NCBI GenBank assembly: GCA_026545765.1
Contig: JAIFAC010000231.1
Span: 1 to 64,000, forward strand
Length of the DNA: 64,000 nucleotides
Source: Plantago major
Taxonomy: Eukaryota; Streptophyta; Magnoliopsida; Lamiales; Plantaginaceae
Direction: 5' to 3'
The position numbers were made by a program, and so were the translations under genes. Position 1 is the first letter of the stretch. The number at the start of each line of letters is the position of its first letter. Positions 15,001-27,500 of this stretch are shown here, one piece after another. The notes under the pieces were generated by a model. The model ran no database searches. It worked only from the letters and a program-made list of their open reading frames with translations, and was not told where the DNA came from.

Positions 15001-18000
15001 GTCCTAGAGGAATCTAATGCTATATATACTGGGTTATCAGATCGGATTGAGTTGATTGAAGAAGCTCTGGCTGACCGATTTAATGTAGGCACTACAGAGA
15101 GATTGAACACTATCCTAGAGGAATCTAATGCTATATATACTGGGTTATCAGATCGGACTGAGTTGATAGAAGAAGCTCTGGCTGCCCGATCTAATGCAGC
15201 CACTGTTGGCACTACAGAGAGATTGAACACTCTCCTAGAGGAATATAATGCTATATATACTGGGTTATCAGATCGGACTGAGTTGATTGAAGAAGCTCGG
15301 CCTCGATTTGATGCAATGCACCGTTAGCACTACTAGAGATTGTATAATCGCCCTAGAGGAATCTAATGCTATACATACTGGGTTATCAGATCGGACAGAG
15401 TTGATTGAAGAAGCTCTGGCTGCCCGATTTAATTCAGCCACTGTACGCACTACAGAGAGATTGAACACTGTCATAGAGGAATCTAATGCTATATATACTG
15501 GGTTATCAGATCGGAGTGAGTTGATTGAAGAAGCTCTGGATGACCGATTTAATGCAGCCACTGTAGGCACTACAGAGAGATTGAACACTGTCCTAGAGGA
15601 ATCTAATGCTATATATACTGGGTTATCGACGATCGAAGTTGATTGAAGAAGCTCGCCGATTTAATGCACCATCGGCACTACAGTGAGATTGAACACTGTC
15701 CTAGAGGAATCTAATGCTTTATATACTGGGTTATCAGATCGGATTGAGTTGATTGTAGAAGCTCTGGCTGCCCGATTTAATGCAGGCTTATATATATACT
15801 GGGTTATAAGATCAGATTGAGTTGATTGAAGAAGCTCGTCATCGATTTTCTCGCCCACTATTGGCAATCAGAGATTGAACACTGTCCTAGTGGAATCTAA
15901 TGTTATATATACTGGGTTACCAGATCGGACATAGTTGATTGAAGAAGCTCTGCCTGCCCGATTTAATGCAGCCTCTATTGGCACTACGGAGAGATTGAAC
16001 ACTGTCCTAGAGGAATCTAATGCTATATATATCGGGTTATCGATTGATCGAGTTGATTGAAGAAGCTCGTCACCGATTTAATGCAAATTTTATATATACC
16101 GTGTTATAAGATCGATTCGCCTATTGTAGAAGCTCCTACCGCTCGATTTAATGCAACCACTATCGGGCAACAACAGAGATTGAACACTGTCCTAGTGGAA
16201 TCTAATGCTATATATACTGGGTTATCGACGATGAGGTGATTGAAGAAGCTCGTCATTCGATTTAATGCGCCCACTATCGCACTACAGAGATTGAACACCC
16301 CTAGAGGAATCTTATGCTATATATACCGGGTTATCGATCGATCGAGTTGATTGAAGAAGCTCGTCGCCGATTTAATGCAAAACCACCGCTGCACTACAAA
16401 GAGATTGAACACTGTCCTAGAGGAATCTAATGCTATATATACTGGGTTATCAGATCGGATTGAGTTGATTGAAGAAGCTCTGGCTGACCGATTTAATGCA
16501 GCCACTGTAGGCACTACAGAGAGATTGAACACTATCCTAGAGGAATCTAATGCTATATATACTGGGTTATCAGATCGGACTGAGTTGATAGAAGAAGCTC
16601 TGGCTGCCCGATCTAATGCAGCCACTGTTGGCACTACAGAGAGATTGAACACTGTCCTAGGGGAATCTAATGCTATATATACTAGGTTATCGATCGACCG
16701 AGTTGATTGAAGAAGCTCGGTACCGATTTGATGCGTACCACCGTTAGCACTACAGAGAGATTGAACACTGTCCTAGAGGAATCTAATGCTATACATACTG
16801 GGTTATCAAATCGAGAGTTGATTGAAGAAGCTCTGGCTTACCGATTTAATTCAGCCACTGTAGGCACTACAGAGAGATTGAACACTGTCATAGAGGAATC
16901 TAATGCTATATATACTGGGTTATCAGATCGGATTGAGTTGATTGAAGAAACTCTGGCTGACCGATTTAATGCAACACCATCGTAATTTACGTAGAGATTG
17001 AACACTGTCCTAGGGGAATCTAATGATATATATACTAGGTTATCAGATCGGAATGAGTTGATTGAAAAGCTCGTCGCCGATTTAATGCAGCAACTATTAG
17101 CACTACAGAGAGATTGAACACTGTCATAGAGGAATCTAATGCTATATATACTGGGTTATCAGATCAGATTGAGTTGATTGAAGAAGCTCCGTCGATGATT
17201 TAATGTGTATAATCGTAGACACTACAGAGAGATTGAACACTGTCCTAGAGGAATCTAATGCTATATATACTGGGTTATCAGATCGAAGTTGATCGAAGAA
17301 GCTCGGGTCCTGATTTAATGCAACCGCTGCACTACGTAGAGATCGAACATCGCCCTAGAGGAATCATGCTATATATACTGGGTTATGAGATCGGATTGAG
17401 TTGATTGAAGAAGCTCTGGCTGCCCGATTTAATGCAGTGTTTGCACTACAGAGAGATTGAACACTGTCCTACAGAAATCTCATGCTATATATACTGGGTT
17501 ATCAGATCGGACTGAGTTGTTTGAAGAAGCTCTGGCAGCCCGATTTAATGCAGCCACTGTTAGCACTACAGAGAGATTGAACACTGTCCTAGAGGAATCT
17601 AATGCTATATATACTGGGTTATCAGATCGGATTGAGTTGATTGAAGAAGCTCGTCACCGATTTAATGCAAATTTTATATATACTGGGTTATAAGATCGGA
17701 TTGAGTTGATTGTAGAAGCTCTGGCTGTCTGATTTAATGTAGCCACTATTGGCACAACAGAGAGATCGAACACTGTCCTAGTGGAATCTAATGCTATATA
17801 TACTGGGTTATCAGATCGGACAGAGTTGATTGAAGAAGCTCACCGCCGATTTAATGCAGCCACTATTGGCACTACAGAGAGATTGAACACTGTCATAGAG
17901 GAATCTAATGCTATATATACTGGGTTATCAGATCGGATTGAGTTGATTGAAGAAGCTCTGGCTGACCGATTTAATGCAGCCACTGTAGGCACTACAGAGA

Positions 18001-19266
18001 GATTGAACACTGTCCTAGAGGAATCTAATGCTATATATCGGGTTATCGATCGCATCGAGTTGATTGAAGAAGCTCGTTCGATTTAATGCAACATCGCTGG
18101 CACCATACAAAGGAGATTGAACATCGGCCCTAGAGGAATCTAATGCTATATATACGGGTTATCGATCGATCGAGTTGATTGAAGAAGCTCGTCACCGATT
18201 TAATTCAAATTTTATATATATACCGGGTTATAAGATCGATTGAGTTGATTGAAGAAGCTCGTTATCCGATTTTCTGCAGCCACTATTGGCACAACAGAGG
18301 GATTGAACACTGTCCTAGTGGAATCTAATGCTATATATACTGGGTTACCAGATCGGACATAGTTGATTGAAGAAGCTCTGCCTGCCCGATTTAATGCAGC
18401 CACTATTGGCACTACGGAGAGATTGAACACTGTCCTAGAGGAATCTAATGCTATATATATACTGGGTTATCAGATTGGATTGAGTTGATTGAAGAAGCTC
18501 GTCACCGATTTAATGCAAAATTTTATATATACCGTGTTATAAGATCGGATTCAGTTTATTGAAGCTCCTACCGTTCGATTTAATGCACCACTATTCACAA
18601 CAGAGATTGAACATTGTCCTAGTGGAATCTAATGCTATATATAAGGTTATCGATCAGAGGTGATTGAAGAAGCTCACGCCGATTTAATGCAAACCACTAT
18701 GGCACTACAGAGATTGAACATCGCCCCAGAGGAATCTAATGCTATATATACTGGGTTATCAGATCGGATTGAGTTGATTGAAGAAGCTATGGCTGCCCGA
18801 TTTAATGCAGCCACTGTTGGCACTACAAAGAGATTGAACACTGTCCTAGAGGAATCTAATGCTATATATACTGGGTTATCAGATCGGATTGAGTTGATTG
18901 AAGAAGCTCTGGCTAACCGATTTAATGCGCCCACGTGGCACCATGTAGAGATTGAACACTATCCTAGAGGAATCTAATGCTATATATACTGGGTTATCAG
19001 ATCGGACTGAGTTGATAGAAGAAGCTCGTCCCGATCTAATGCAAACCATCTGGCACTACGTAGAGATTGAACACCGCCCTAGGGAATCTAATGCTATATA
19101 TACCGGGTTATCGATCGATCGAGTTGATTGAAGAAGCTCGCGTACCGATTTGATGCCCACTTAAGACTACGTAGAGATTGAACACTGTCCTAGAGGAATC
19201 TAATGCTATACATACTGGGTTATCAGATCGGAGTGAGTTGATTGAAGAAGCTCACGCCTCGATTTA

Positions 19267-19962
19267 ATGCGTACCACTATTGGCACTACAGAGAGATTGA
19301 ACACTGTCCTAGAGGAATCTTATGCTATATATACTGGGTTATCAGATCGGATTGAGTTGATTGAAGAAGCTCTGGCTGCCCGATTTAATGCAGCCACTGT
19401 TGGCACTACAAAGAGATTGAACACTGTCCTAGAGGAATCTAATGCTATATATACTGGGTTATCAGAACGGATTGAGTTGATTGAAGAAGCTCTGGCTAAC
19501 CGATTTAATGCAGCCATTGTAGGCACTACAGAAAGATTGAACACTATCCTAGAGGAATCTAATGCTATATATACTGGGTTATCAGATCGGACTGAGTTGA
19601 TAGAAGAAGCTCTGGCTGCCCGATCTAATGCAGCCACTGTTGGCACTACAGAGAGATTGAACACTGTCCTAGGGGAATCTAATGCTATATATACTGGGTT
19701 ATCAGATCGGACTGAGTTGATTGAAGAAGCTCTGGCTAACCGATTTAATGCAGCCACTGTAGGCACTACAGAAAGATTGAACACTATCCTAGAGGAATCT
19801 AATGCTATATATACTGGGTTATCAGATCGGACTGAGTTGATAGAAGAAGCTCTGGCTGCCCGATCTAATGCAGCCACTGTTGGCACTACAGAGAGATTGA
19901 ACACTGTCCTAGGGGAATCTAATGCTATATATACTGGGTTATCGATCGATCGAGTTGATTGA
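19267..19962. repeat. Clean satellite block with a recent 240-bp duplication
   Basis: About six consecutive full 120-bp units occur here without indels. The dimer at 19441-19680 and the dimer at 19681-19920 are almost identical and share private variants: CGATCTAATGC, GATAGAAGAAGC, CTAGGGGAATCT and GAAAGATTGAACACTATC. A few base differences remain, for example CATTGTAGGC against CACTGTAGGC. This looks like recent dimer-scale unequal exchange inside the array. Confidence 0.85.
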
Positions 19963-22900
19963 AGAAGCTCGTCGACCGATTTAATGCAATCGTGGGCACT
20001 ACAGAGATTGAACACCGCCCTAGAGGAATCTAATGCTATATATACCGGGTTATCGACGATCGAAGTTGATTGAAGAAGCTCTGGCTGCTCGATTTAATGC
20101 AGCCATTGTTGGCACTACAGTGAGATTGAACACTGTCCTAGAGGAATCTAATGCTATATATACTGGGTTATCAGATCGGACTGAGTTGATAGAAGAAGCT
20201 CTGGCTGCCCGATCTAATGCAGCCACTGTTGGCACTACAGAGAGATTGAACACTGTCCTAGGGGAATCTAATGCTATATATACTGGGTTATCAGATCGGA
20301 CTGAGTTGATTGAAGAAGCTCTGGCAGCCCGATTTGATGCAGCCACTGTTAGCACTACAGAGAGATTGAACACTGTCCTAGAGGAATCTAATGCTATACA
20401 TACTGGGTTATCAGATCGGACAGAGTTGATTGAAGAAGCTCTGCCTGCCCGATTTAATTCAGCCACTGTAGGCACTACAGAGAGATTGAACACTGTCATA
20501 GAGGAATCTAATGCTATATATACTGGGTTATCAGATCGGATTGAGTTGATTGAAGAAGCTCTGGCTGCCCGATTTAATGCAGGCTTATATATATACTGGG
20601 TTATAAGATCAGATTGAGTTGATTGAAGAAGCTCTGGCTGTCTGATTTTCTGCAGCCACTATTGGCACAACTGAGAGATTGAACACTGTCCTAGTGGAAT
20701 CTAATGCTATATATACTGGGTTACCAGATCGGACATAGTTGATTGAAGAAGCTCATCACCCGATTTAATGCAAATTTATCGGTACTACTAGAGATTGAAC
20801 ACCGCCCTAGAGGAATCTAATGCTATATATACCGGGTTATCGATTGATCGAGTTGATTGAAGAAGCTCGCCCGATTTAATGCAAATTATATATACCGTGT
20901 TATAAGATCGGATTCATCAGAGAAGCTACCGTCTGATTTAATGCAGCCACTATTGGCACAACAGAGAGATTGAACATTGTCCTAGTGGAATCTAATGCTA
21001 TATATACTGGGTTATCAGATCGGACAGAGGTGATTGAAGAAGCTCTGCCTGCCCGATTTAATGCAGCCACTATTGGCACTACAGAGAGATTGAACACTGT
21101 CCTAGAGGAATCTTATGCTATATATACTGGGTTATCGATCGATCGAGTTGATTGAAGAAGCTCGTCGCCTGATTTAATGCAACCCACTGGCACTACAAAG
21201 AGATTGAACACCGCCCAGAGGAATCTAATGCTATATATACTGGGTTATCAGATCGGATTGAGTTGATTGAAGAAGCTCTGGCTGACCGATTTAATGCAGC
21301 CACTGTAGGCACTACAGAGAGATTGAACACTGTCCTAGAGGAATCTAATGCTATATATACTGGGTTATCAGATCGATCGAAGTTGATAGAAGAAGCCCGT
21401 CGCCGATCTAATGCGCCCACCGCTAACTACGTAGAGATTGAACACCGCCCTAGAGGAATCTAATGCTCTGTATACTGGGTTATCAGATCGGACTGAGTTG
21501 ATTGAAGAAGCTCTGGCAGCCCGATTTGATGCAGCCACTGTTAGCACTACAGAGAGATTGAACACTGTCCTAGAGGAATCTAATGCTATACATACTGGGT
21601 TATCAAATCGGACAGAGTTGATTGAAGAAGCTCTGCCTGCCCGATTTAATTCAGCCACTGTAGGCACTACAGAGAGATTGAACACTGTCATAGAGGAATC
21701 TAATGCTATATATACTGGGTTATCAGATCGGATTGAGTTGATTGAAGCTCAATCGACCGATTTAATGCAACGTACCAGGCACTACAGAGAGATTGAACAC
21801 TGTCCTAGGGGAATCTAATGATATATATACTAGGTTATCAGATCGGACAGAGTTGATTGAAAAAGCTCTGCCTGCCCGATTTAATGCAGCAACTATTAGC
21901 ACTACAGAGAGATTGAACACTGTCATAGAGGAATCTAATGCTATATATACTGGGTTATCAGATCGGACTGAGTTGATTGAAGAAGCTCTGGCTGACAGAT
22001 TTATTGTAGACACTGTAGACACTACAGAGAGATTGAACATTGTCCTAGAGGAATCTAATGCTATATATACTGGGTTATCAGATCGGACTGAGTTGATCGA
22101 AGAAGCTCTGGCTGCCCGATTTAGTGCAGCCACTGTTGGCACTACAGAGAGATTGAACACTGTCCTAGAGGAATCTGATGCTATATATACTGGGTTATGA
22201 GATCGGATTGAGTTGATTGAAGAAGCTCTGGCTGCCCGATTTAATGCAGTGTTTGCACTACAGAGAGATTGAACATCGCCCATGTAAATCTAATGCTATA
22301 TATCGGGTTATCGATCGGATCGAGTTGATTGAAGAAGCTCGCACCGATTTAATGCGCAACCACCGTTAGCACTACGTAGAGATTGAACACCGCCCTAGAG
22401 GAATCTAATGCTATATATACCGGGTTATCGATCGATCGAGTTGATTGAAGAAGCTCACGCCCGATTTAATGCAAATTTATATATACCGGGTTATAAGATC
22501 GGATCGAGTTGATTGTAGAAGCTCGTCATTCGATTTAATGTAGCCACTATCGCACAACAGAGATCGAACACTGTCCTAGTGGAATCTAATGCTATATATA
22601 CTGGGTTATCAGATCAGACTGAGTTGATTGAAGAAGCTCTGGCTGCCCGATTTAATGCAGCCACTGTTGGCACTACAGTGAGATTGAACACTGTCCTAGA
22701 GGAATCTAATGCTATATATACTGGGTTATCAGATCGGATTGAGTTGATTGAAGAAGCTCTGGCTGCCCGATTTAATGCAAATCCAGGGCACCATGTAGAG
22801 ATTGAACACTGTCCTAGAGGAATCTAATGCTATATATACGGTTATCGACGATCGAAGTTGATTGAAGAAGCTCGTCGCCCGATTTAATGCGTACCATCGC

Positions 22901-23009
22901 TGGCACTACGAGATTGAACACTGTCCTAGAGGAATCTAATGCTATATATACTGGGTTATCAGATCGGATTGAGTTGATTGAAGAAGCTCTGGCTGCCCGA
23001 TTTAATTCA

Positions 23010-23400
23010 GCCTTATATATATACTGGGTTATAAGATCAGATTGAGTTGATTGAAGAAGCTTTGGCTATCTGATTTTCTGCAGCCACTATTGGCACAACA
23101 GAGGGATTGAACACTGTCCTAGTGGAATCTAATGCTATATATACTGGGTTACCAGATCGGACATAGTTGATTGAAGAAGCTCTGCCTGCCCGATTTAATG
23201 CAATGCACTATCGCACTACGGAGAGATTGAACACTGTCCTAGAGGAATCTAATGCTATATATATACTGGGTTATCAGATTGGATTGAGTTGATTGAAGAA
23301 GCTCTGGCTGCCCGATTTAATGCAGCCTTATATATACTGTGTTATAAGATCGGATTCAGTTTATTGTAGAAGCTCCGGCTGTCTGATTTAATGCAGCCAC
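23010..23400. repeat. Example pair of short (about 71-bp) satellite units
   Basis: Here the unit jumps from GATTTAATTCAGCC or GCAGCC directly to TTATATATACTGGGTTATAAG, losing about 49 bases of the normal unit and carrying TATAAG in place of TATCAG. Such short units come in pairs about 300 bp apart. Further pairs lie near 3938/4246, 5690/5985, 7622/7938, 9056/9359, 11700/12008, 14380/14680, 15790/16090, 18209/18520, 20585/20887 and 31030/31342. They act as punctuation marks of the higher-order repeat and shift any reading frame, since 49 is not a multiple of 3. Confidence 0.8.
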
Positions 23401-24560
23401 TATTGGCACAACAGAGAGATTGAACATTGTCCTAGTGGAATCTAATGCTATATATACTGGGTTATCAGATCGGACAGAGGTGATTGAAGAAGCTCTGCCT
23501 GCCCGATTTAATGCAGCCACTATTGGCACTACAGAGAGATTGAACACTGTCCTAGAGGAATCTTATGCTATATATACTGGGTTATCAGATCGGATTGAGT
23601 TGATTGAAGAAGCTCTGGCTGCCCGATTTAATGCAGCCACTGTTGGCACTACAAAGAGATTGAACACTGTCCTAGAGGAATCTAATGCTATATATACTGG
23701 GTTATCAGATCGGATTGAGTTGATTGAAGAAGCTCTGGCTGACCGATTTAATGCAGCCACTGTAGGCACTACAGAGAGATTGAACACTATCCTAGAGGAA
23801 TCTAATGCTATATATACTGGGTTATCAGATCGGACTGAGTTGATAGAAGAAGCTCTGGCTGCCCGATCTAATGCAGCCACTGTTGGCACTACAGAGAGAT
23901 TGAACACTGTCCTAGGGGAATCTAATGCTATATATACTGGGTTATCAGATCGGACTGAGTTGATTGAAGAAGCTCTGGCAGCCCGATTTGATGCAGCCAC
24001 TGTTAGCACTACAGAGAGATTGAACACTGTCCTAGAGGAATCTAATGCTATACATACTGGGTTATCAGATCGGACAGAGTTGATTGAAGAAGCTCACCGC
24101 CGATTTAATGCAAACCACTATCGCACTACAGAGAGATTGAACACTGTCCTAGAGGAATCTTATGCTATATATACTGGGTTATCAGATCGGATTGAGTTGA
24201 TTGAAGAAGCTCTGGCTGCCCGATTTAATGCAGCCACTGTTGGCACTACAAAGAGATTGAACACTGTCCTAGAGGAATCTAATGCTATATATACTGGGTT
24301 ATCAGATCGGATTGAGTTGATTGAAGAAGCTCTGGCTAACCGATTTAATGCAGCCACTGTAGGCACTACAGAAAGATTGAACACTATCCTAGAGGAATCT
24401 AATGCTATATATACTGGGTTATCAGATCGGACTGAGTTGATAGAAGAAGCTCTGGCTGCCCGATCTAATGCAGCCACTGTTGGCACTACAGAGAGATTGA
24501 ACACTGTCCTAGGGGAATCTAATGCTATATATACTGGGTTATCAGATCGATCGAGTTGAT
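23391..24560. repeat. Long clean block showing ordered unit types
   Basis: About ten units, nearly all 120 bp, follow a fixed order of marker variants: CCTAGTGGAATC with ACAGAGGTGATT, then AATCTTATGC, then TACAAAGAGATT, then ACACTATCC, then CGATCTAATGC with CTAGGGGAATC, then CGATTTGATGC with GCTATACATACTGG. The same order is found, whole or partial, near 12.1, 14.8, 16.4, 21.0, 30.0 and 31.4 kb. One unit at about 24091-24125 is degenerate and shortened. This block is the best reference for the higher-order repeat. Confidence 0.8.
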
Positions 24561-27500
24561 TGAAGAAGCTCGCGTACCGATTTGATGCAAACCACTAGCA
24601 CTACAGAGAGATTGAACACTGTCCTAGAGGAATCTAATGCTATACATATCGTTATCGATCGACAGAGTTGATTGAAGAAGCTCGCCTCGATTTAATGCAA
24701 CGAGGCACTACAGAGAGATTGAACACTGTCATAGAGGAATCTAATGCTATATATACTGGGTTATCAGATCGGATTGAGTTGATTGAAGAAGCTCTGGCTG
24801 ACCGATTTAATGCAGCCCTTGTAGGCACTACAGAGAGATTGAACACTGTCCTAGAGGAATCTAATGCTATATATACCGGGTTATCGATCGAGTCGATCGA
24901 AGAAGCTCGTCGCCGATTTAATGCAACCATTGTCGCACTACGAGATTGAACACCGCCCTAGAGGAATCTAATGCTATATATACCGGGTTATCGATCGGAT
25001 CGAAGTTGATAGAAGAAGCTCGCCGATCTAATGCAGCCACTACGTAGAGATTGAACACCGCCCTAGGGAATCTAATGCTATATATATCGGGTTATCGATC
25101 GATCGAGTTGATTGAAGAAGCTCCGTACCGATTTGATGCAAATCGTTAGCACTACAGAGAGATTGAACACTGTCCTAGAGGAATCTAATGCTATATATAT
25201 TGGGTTATCGACGGACGAGTTGATTGAAGAAGCTCGTCACCGATTTAATGCACCGAGGCACTACAGAGAGATTGAACACTGTCATAGAGGAATCTAATGC
25301 TATATATACTGGGTTATCGATCGATTGAGTTGATTGAAGAAGCTCGCCGAATTTAATGCAACGCACCGTCGTAACTACATAGAGATTGAACACTGTCCTA
25401 GAGGAATCTAATGCTATATATACTGGGTTATCGATCGATCGAAGTTGATTGAAGAAGCTCCGTCGCCGATTTAATGCGTACCATTGTCGCACTACAGAGA
25501 TTGAACACCGCCCTAGAGGAATCTAATGCTATATATACCGGGTTATCGATCGATCGAGTTGATAGAAGAAGCTCGTCGCTCGATCTAATGCAAACCACCG
25601 CTGGCACTACAGAGATTGAACACCGCCCTAGGGAATCTAATGCTATATATACCGGGTTATCGGATCGAAGTTGATTGAAGAAGCTCGCGTCACCGATTTG
25701 ATGCAGCCACTGTTAGCACTACAGAGAGATTGAACACTGTCCTAGAGGAATCTAATGCTATACATCGGGTTATCGACGATCGAAGTTGATTGAAGAAGCT
25801 CTGCCTGCCCGATTTAATTCAGCCGCTTTAGGCACTACAGAGAGATTGAACACTGTCATAGAGGAATCTAATGCTATATATACTGGGTTATCAGATCGGA
25901 CTGAGTTGATAGAAGAAGCTCTGGCTGCCCGATCTAATGCAGCCACTGTTGGCACTACAGAGAGATTGAACACTGTCCTAGGGGAATCTAATGCTATATA
26001 TACTGGGTTATCAGATCGGACTGAGTTGATTGAAGAAGCTCGCGCCCGATTTAATGCGTACCATCGTTAGCACTACAGAGAGATTGAACACTGTCCTAGA
26101 GGAATCTAATGCTATACATACTGGGTTATCAGATCGGACAGAGTTGATTGAAGAAGCTCTGCCTGCCCGATTTAATGCAGCCACTATTGGCACTACAGAG
26201 AGATTGAACACTGTCCTAGAGGAATCTTATGCTATATATACTGGGTTATCAGATCGGATTGAGTTGATTGAAGAAGCTCGTCGCCTGATTTAATGCGCCC
26301 ATCGTGGCACTACAAAGAGATCGAACACCGCCCTAGAGGAATCTAATGCTATATATACGGGTTATCGGACTGAGTTGATTGAAGAAGCTCTGGCTGCCCG
26401 ATTTAATTCAGCCACTGTAGGCACTACAGAGAGATTGAACACTGTCCTAGAGGAATCTAATGCTATATATACTGGGTTATCAGATCGGACTGAGTTGATT
26501 GAAGAAGCTCTGGCTGCCCGATTTAATGCACCATCACGCTGCACTACGTAGAGATTGAACATCGCCCTAGGGGAATCTAATGCTATATATACCGGGTTAT
26601 CGATCGGATCGAGTTGATTGAAGAAGCTCGCGTACCGATTTAATGCAACCAATTAGCACCATGTAGAGATTGAACACCGCCCTAGAGGAATCTAATGCTA
26701 TATATCGGGTTATCGACGATGTAGTTGATTGAAGAAGCTCTGGCTGCCCAATTTAATGCAGCCATTGTTGGCACTACAGAGATTGAACACTGTCATAGAG
26801 GAATCTAATGCTATATATACTGGGTTATCGATCGATCGAGTTGATTGAAGAAGCTCGTCGACCGATTTAATGCAAACCGTAGGCACTACAGAGATTGAAC
26901 ACCGCCCCTAGAGGAATCTAATGCTATATATACGGGTTATCGATCGATCGAAGTTGATTGAAGAAGCTCGTCGCCGATTTAATGCAGCCATTGTTGGCAC
27001 TACAGTGAGATTGAACACTGTCCTAGAGGAATCTAATGCTATATATACTGGGTTATCAGATCGGACTGAGTTGATAGAAGAAGCTCTGGCTGCCCGATCT
27101 AATGCAGCCACTGTTGGCACTACAGAGAGATTGAACACTGTCCTAGGGGAATCTAATGCTATATATACTGGGTTATCAGATCGGACTGAGTTGATTGAAG
27201 AAGCTCGCGTTCGATTTAATGCAAACACTGTTAGCACTACAGAGAGATTGAACACTGTCCTAGAGGAATCTAATGCTATACATACTGGGTTATCAGATCG
27301 GACAGAGTTGATTGAAGAAGCTCTGCCTGCCCGATTTAATTCAGCCACTGTAGGCACTACAGAGAGATTGAACACTGTCATAGAGGAATCTAATGCTATA
27401 TATACTGGGTTATCAGATCGGATTGAGTTGATTGAAGAAGCTCGTCGACGATTTAATGCGCCACCGTAGGCACTACGTAGAGATTGAACATCGCCCCAGA

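Noticed and set aside
2214..24559. Long open frames on both strands of the satellite as genes
   Set aside because: A 120-bp unit open in one frame stays open at any copy number. Unit variants are mostly amino-acid changing in both frames, and short 71-bp units break frame. No start, promoter or intron context was seen.
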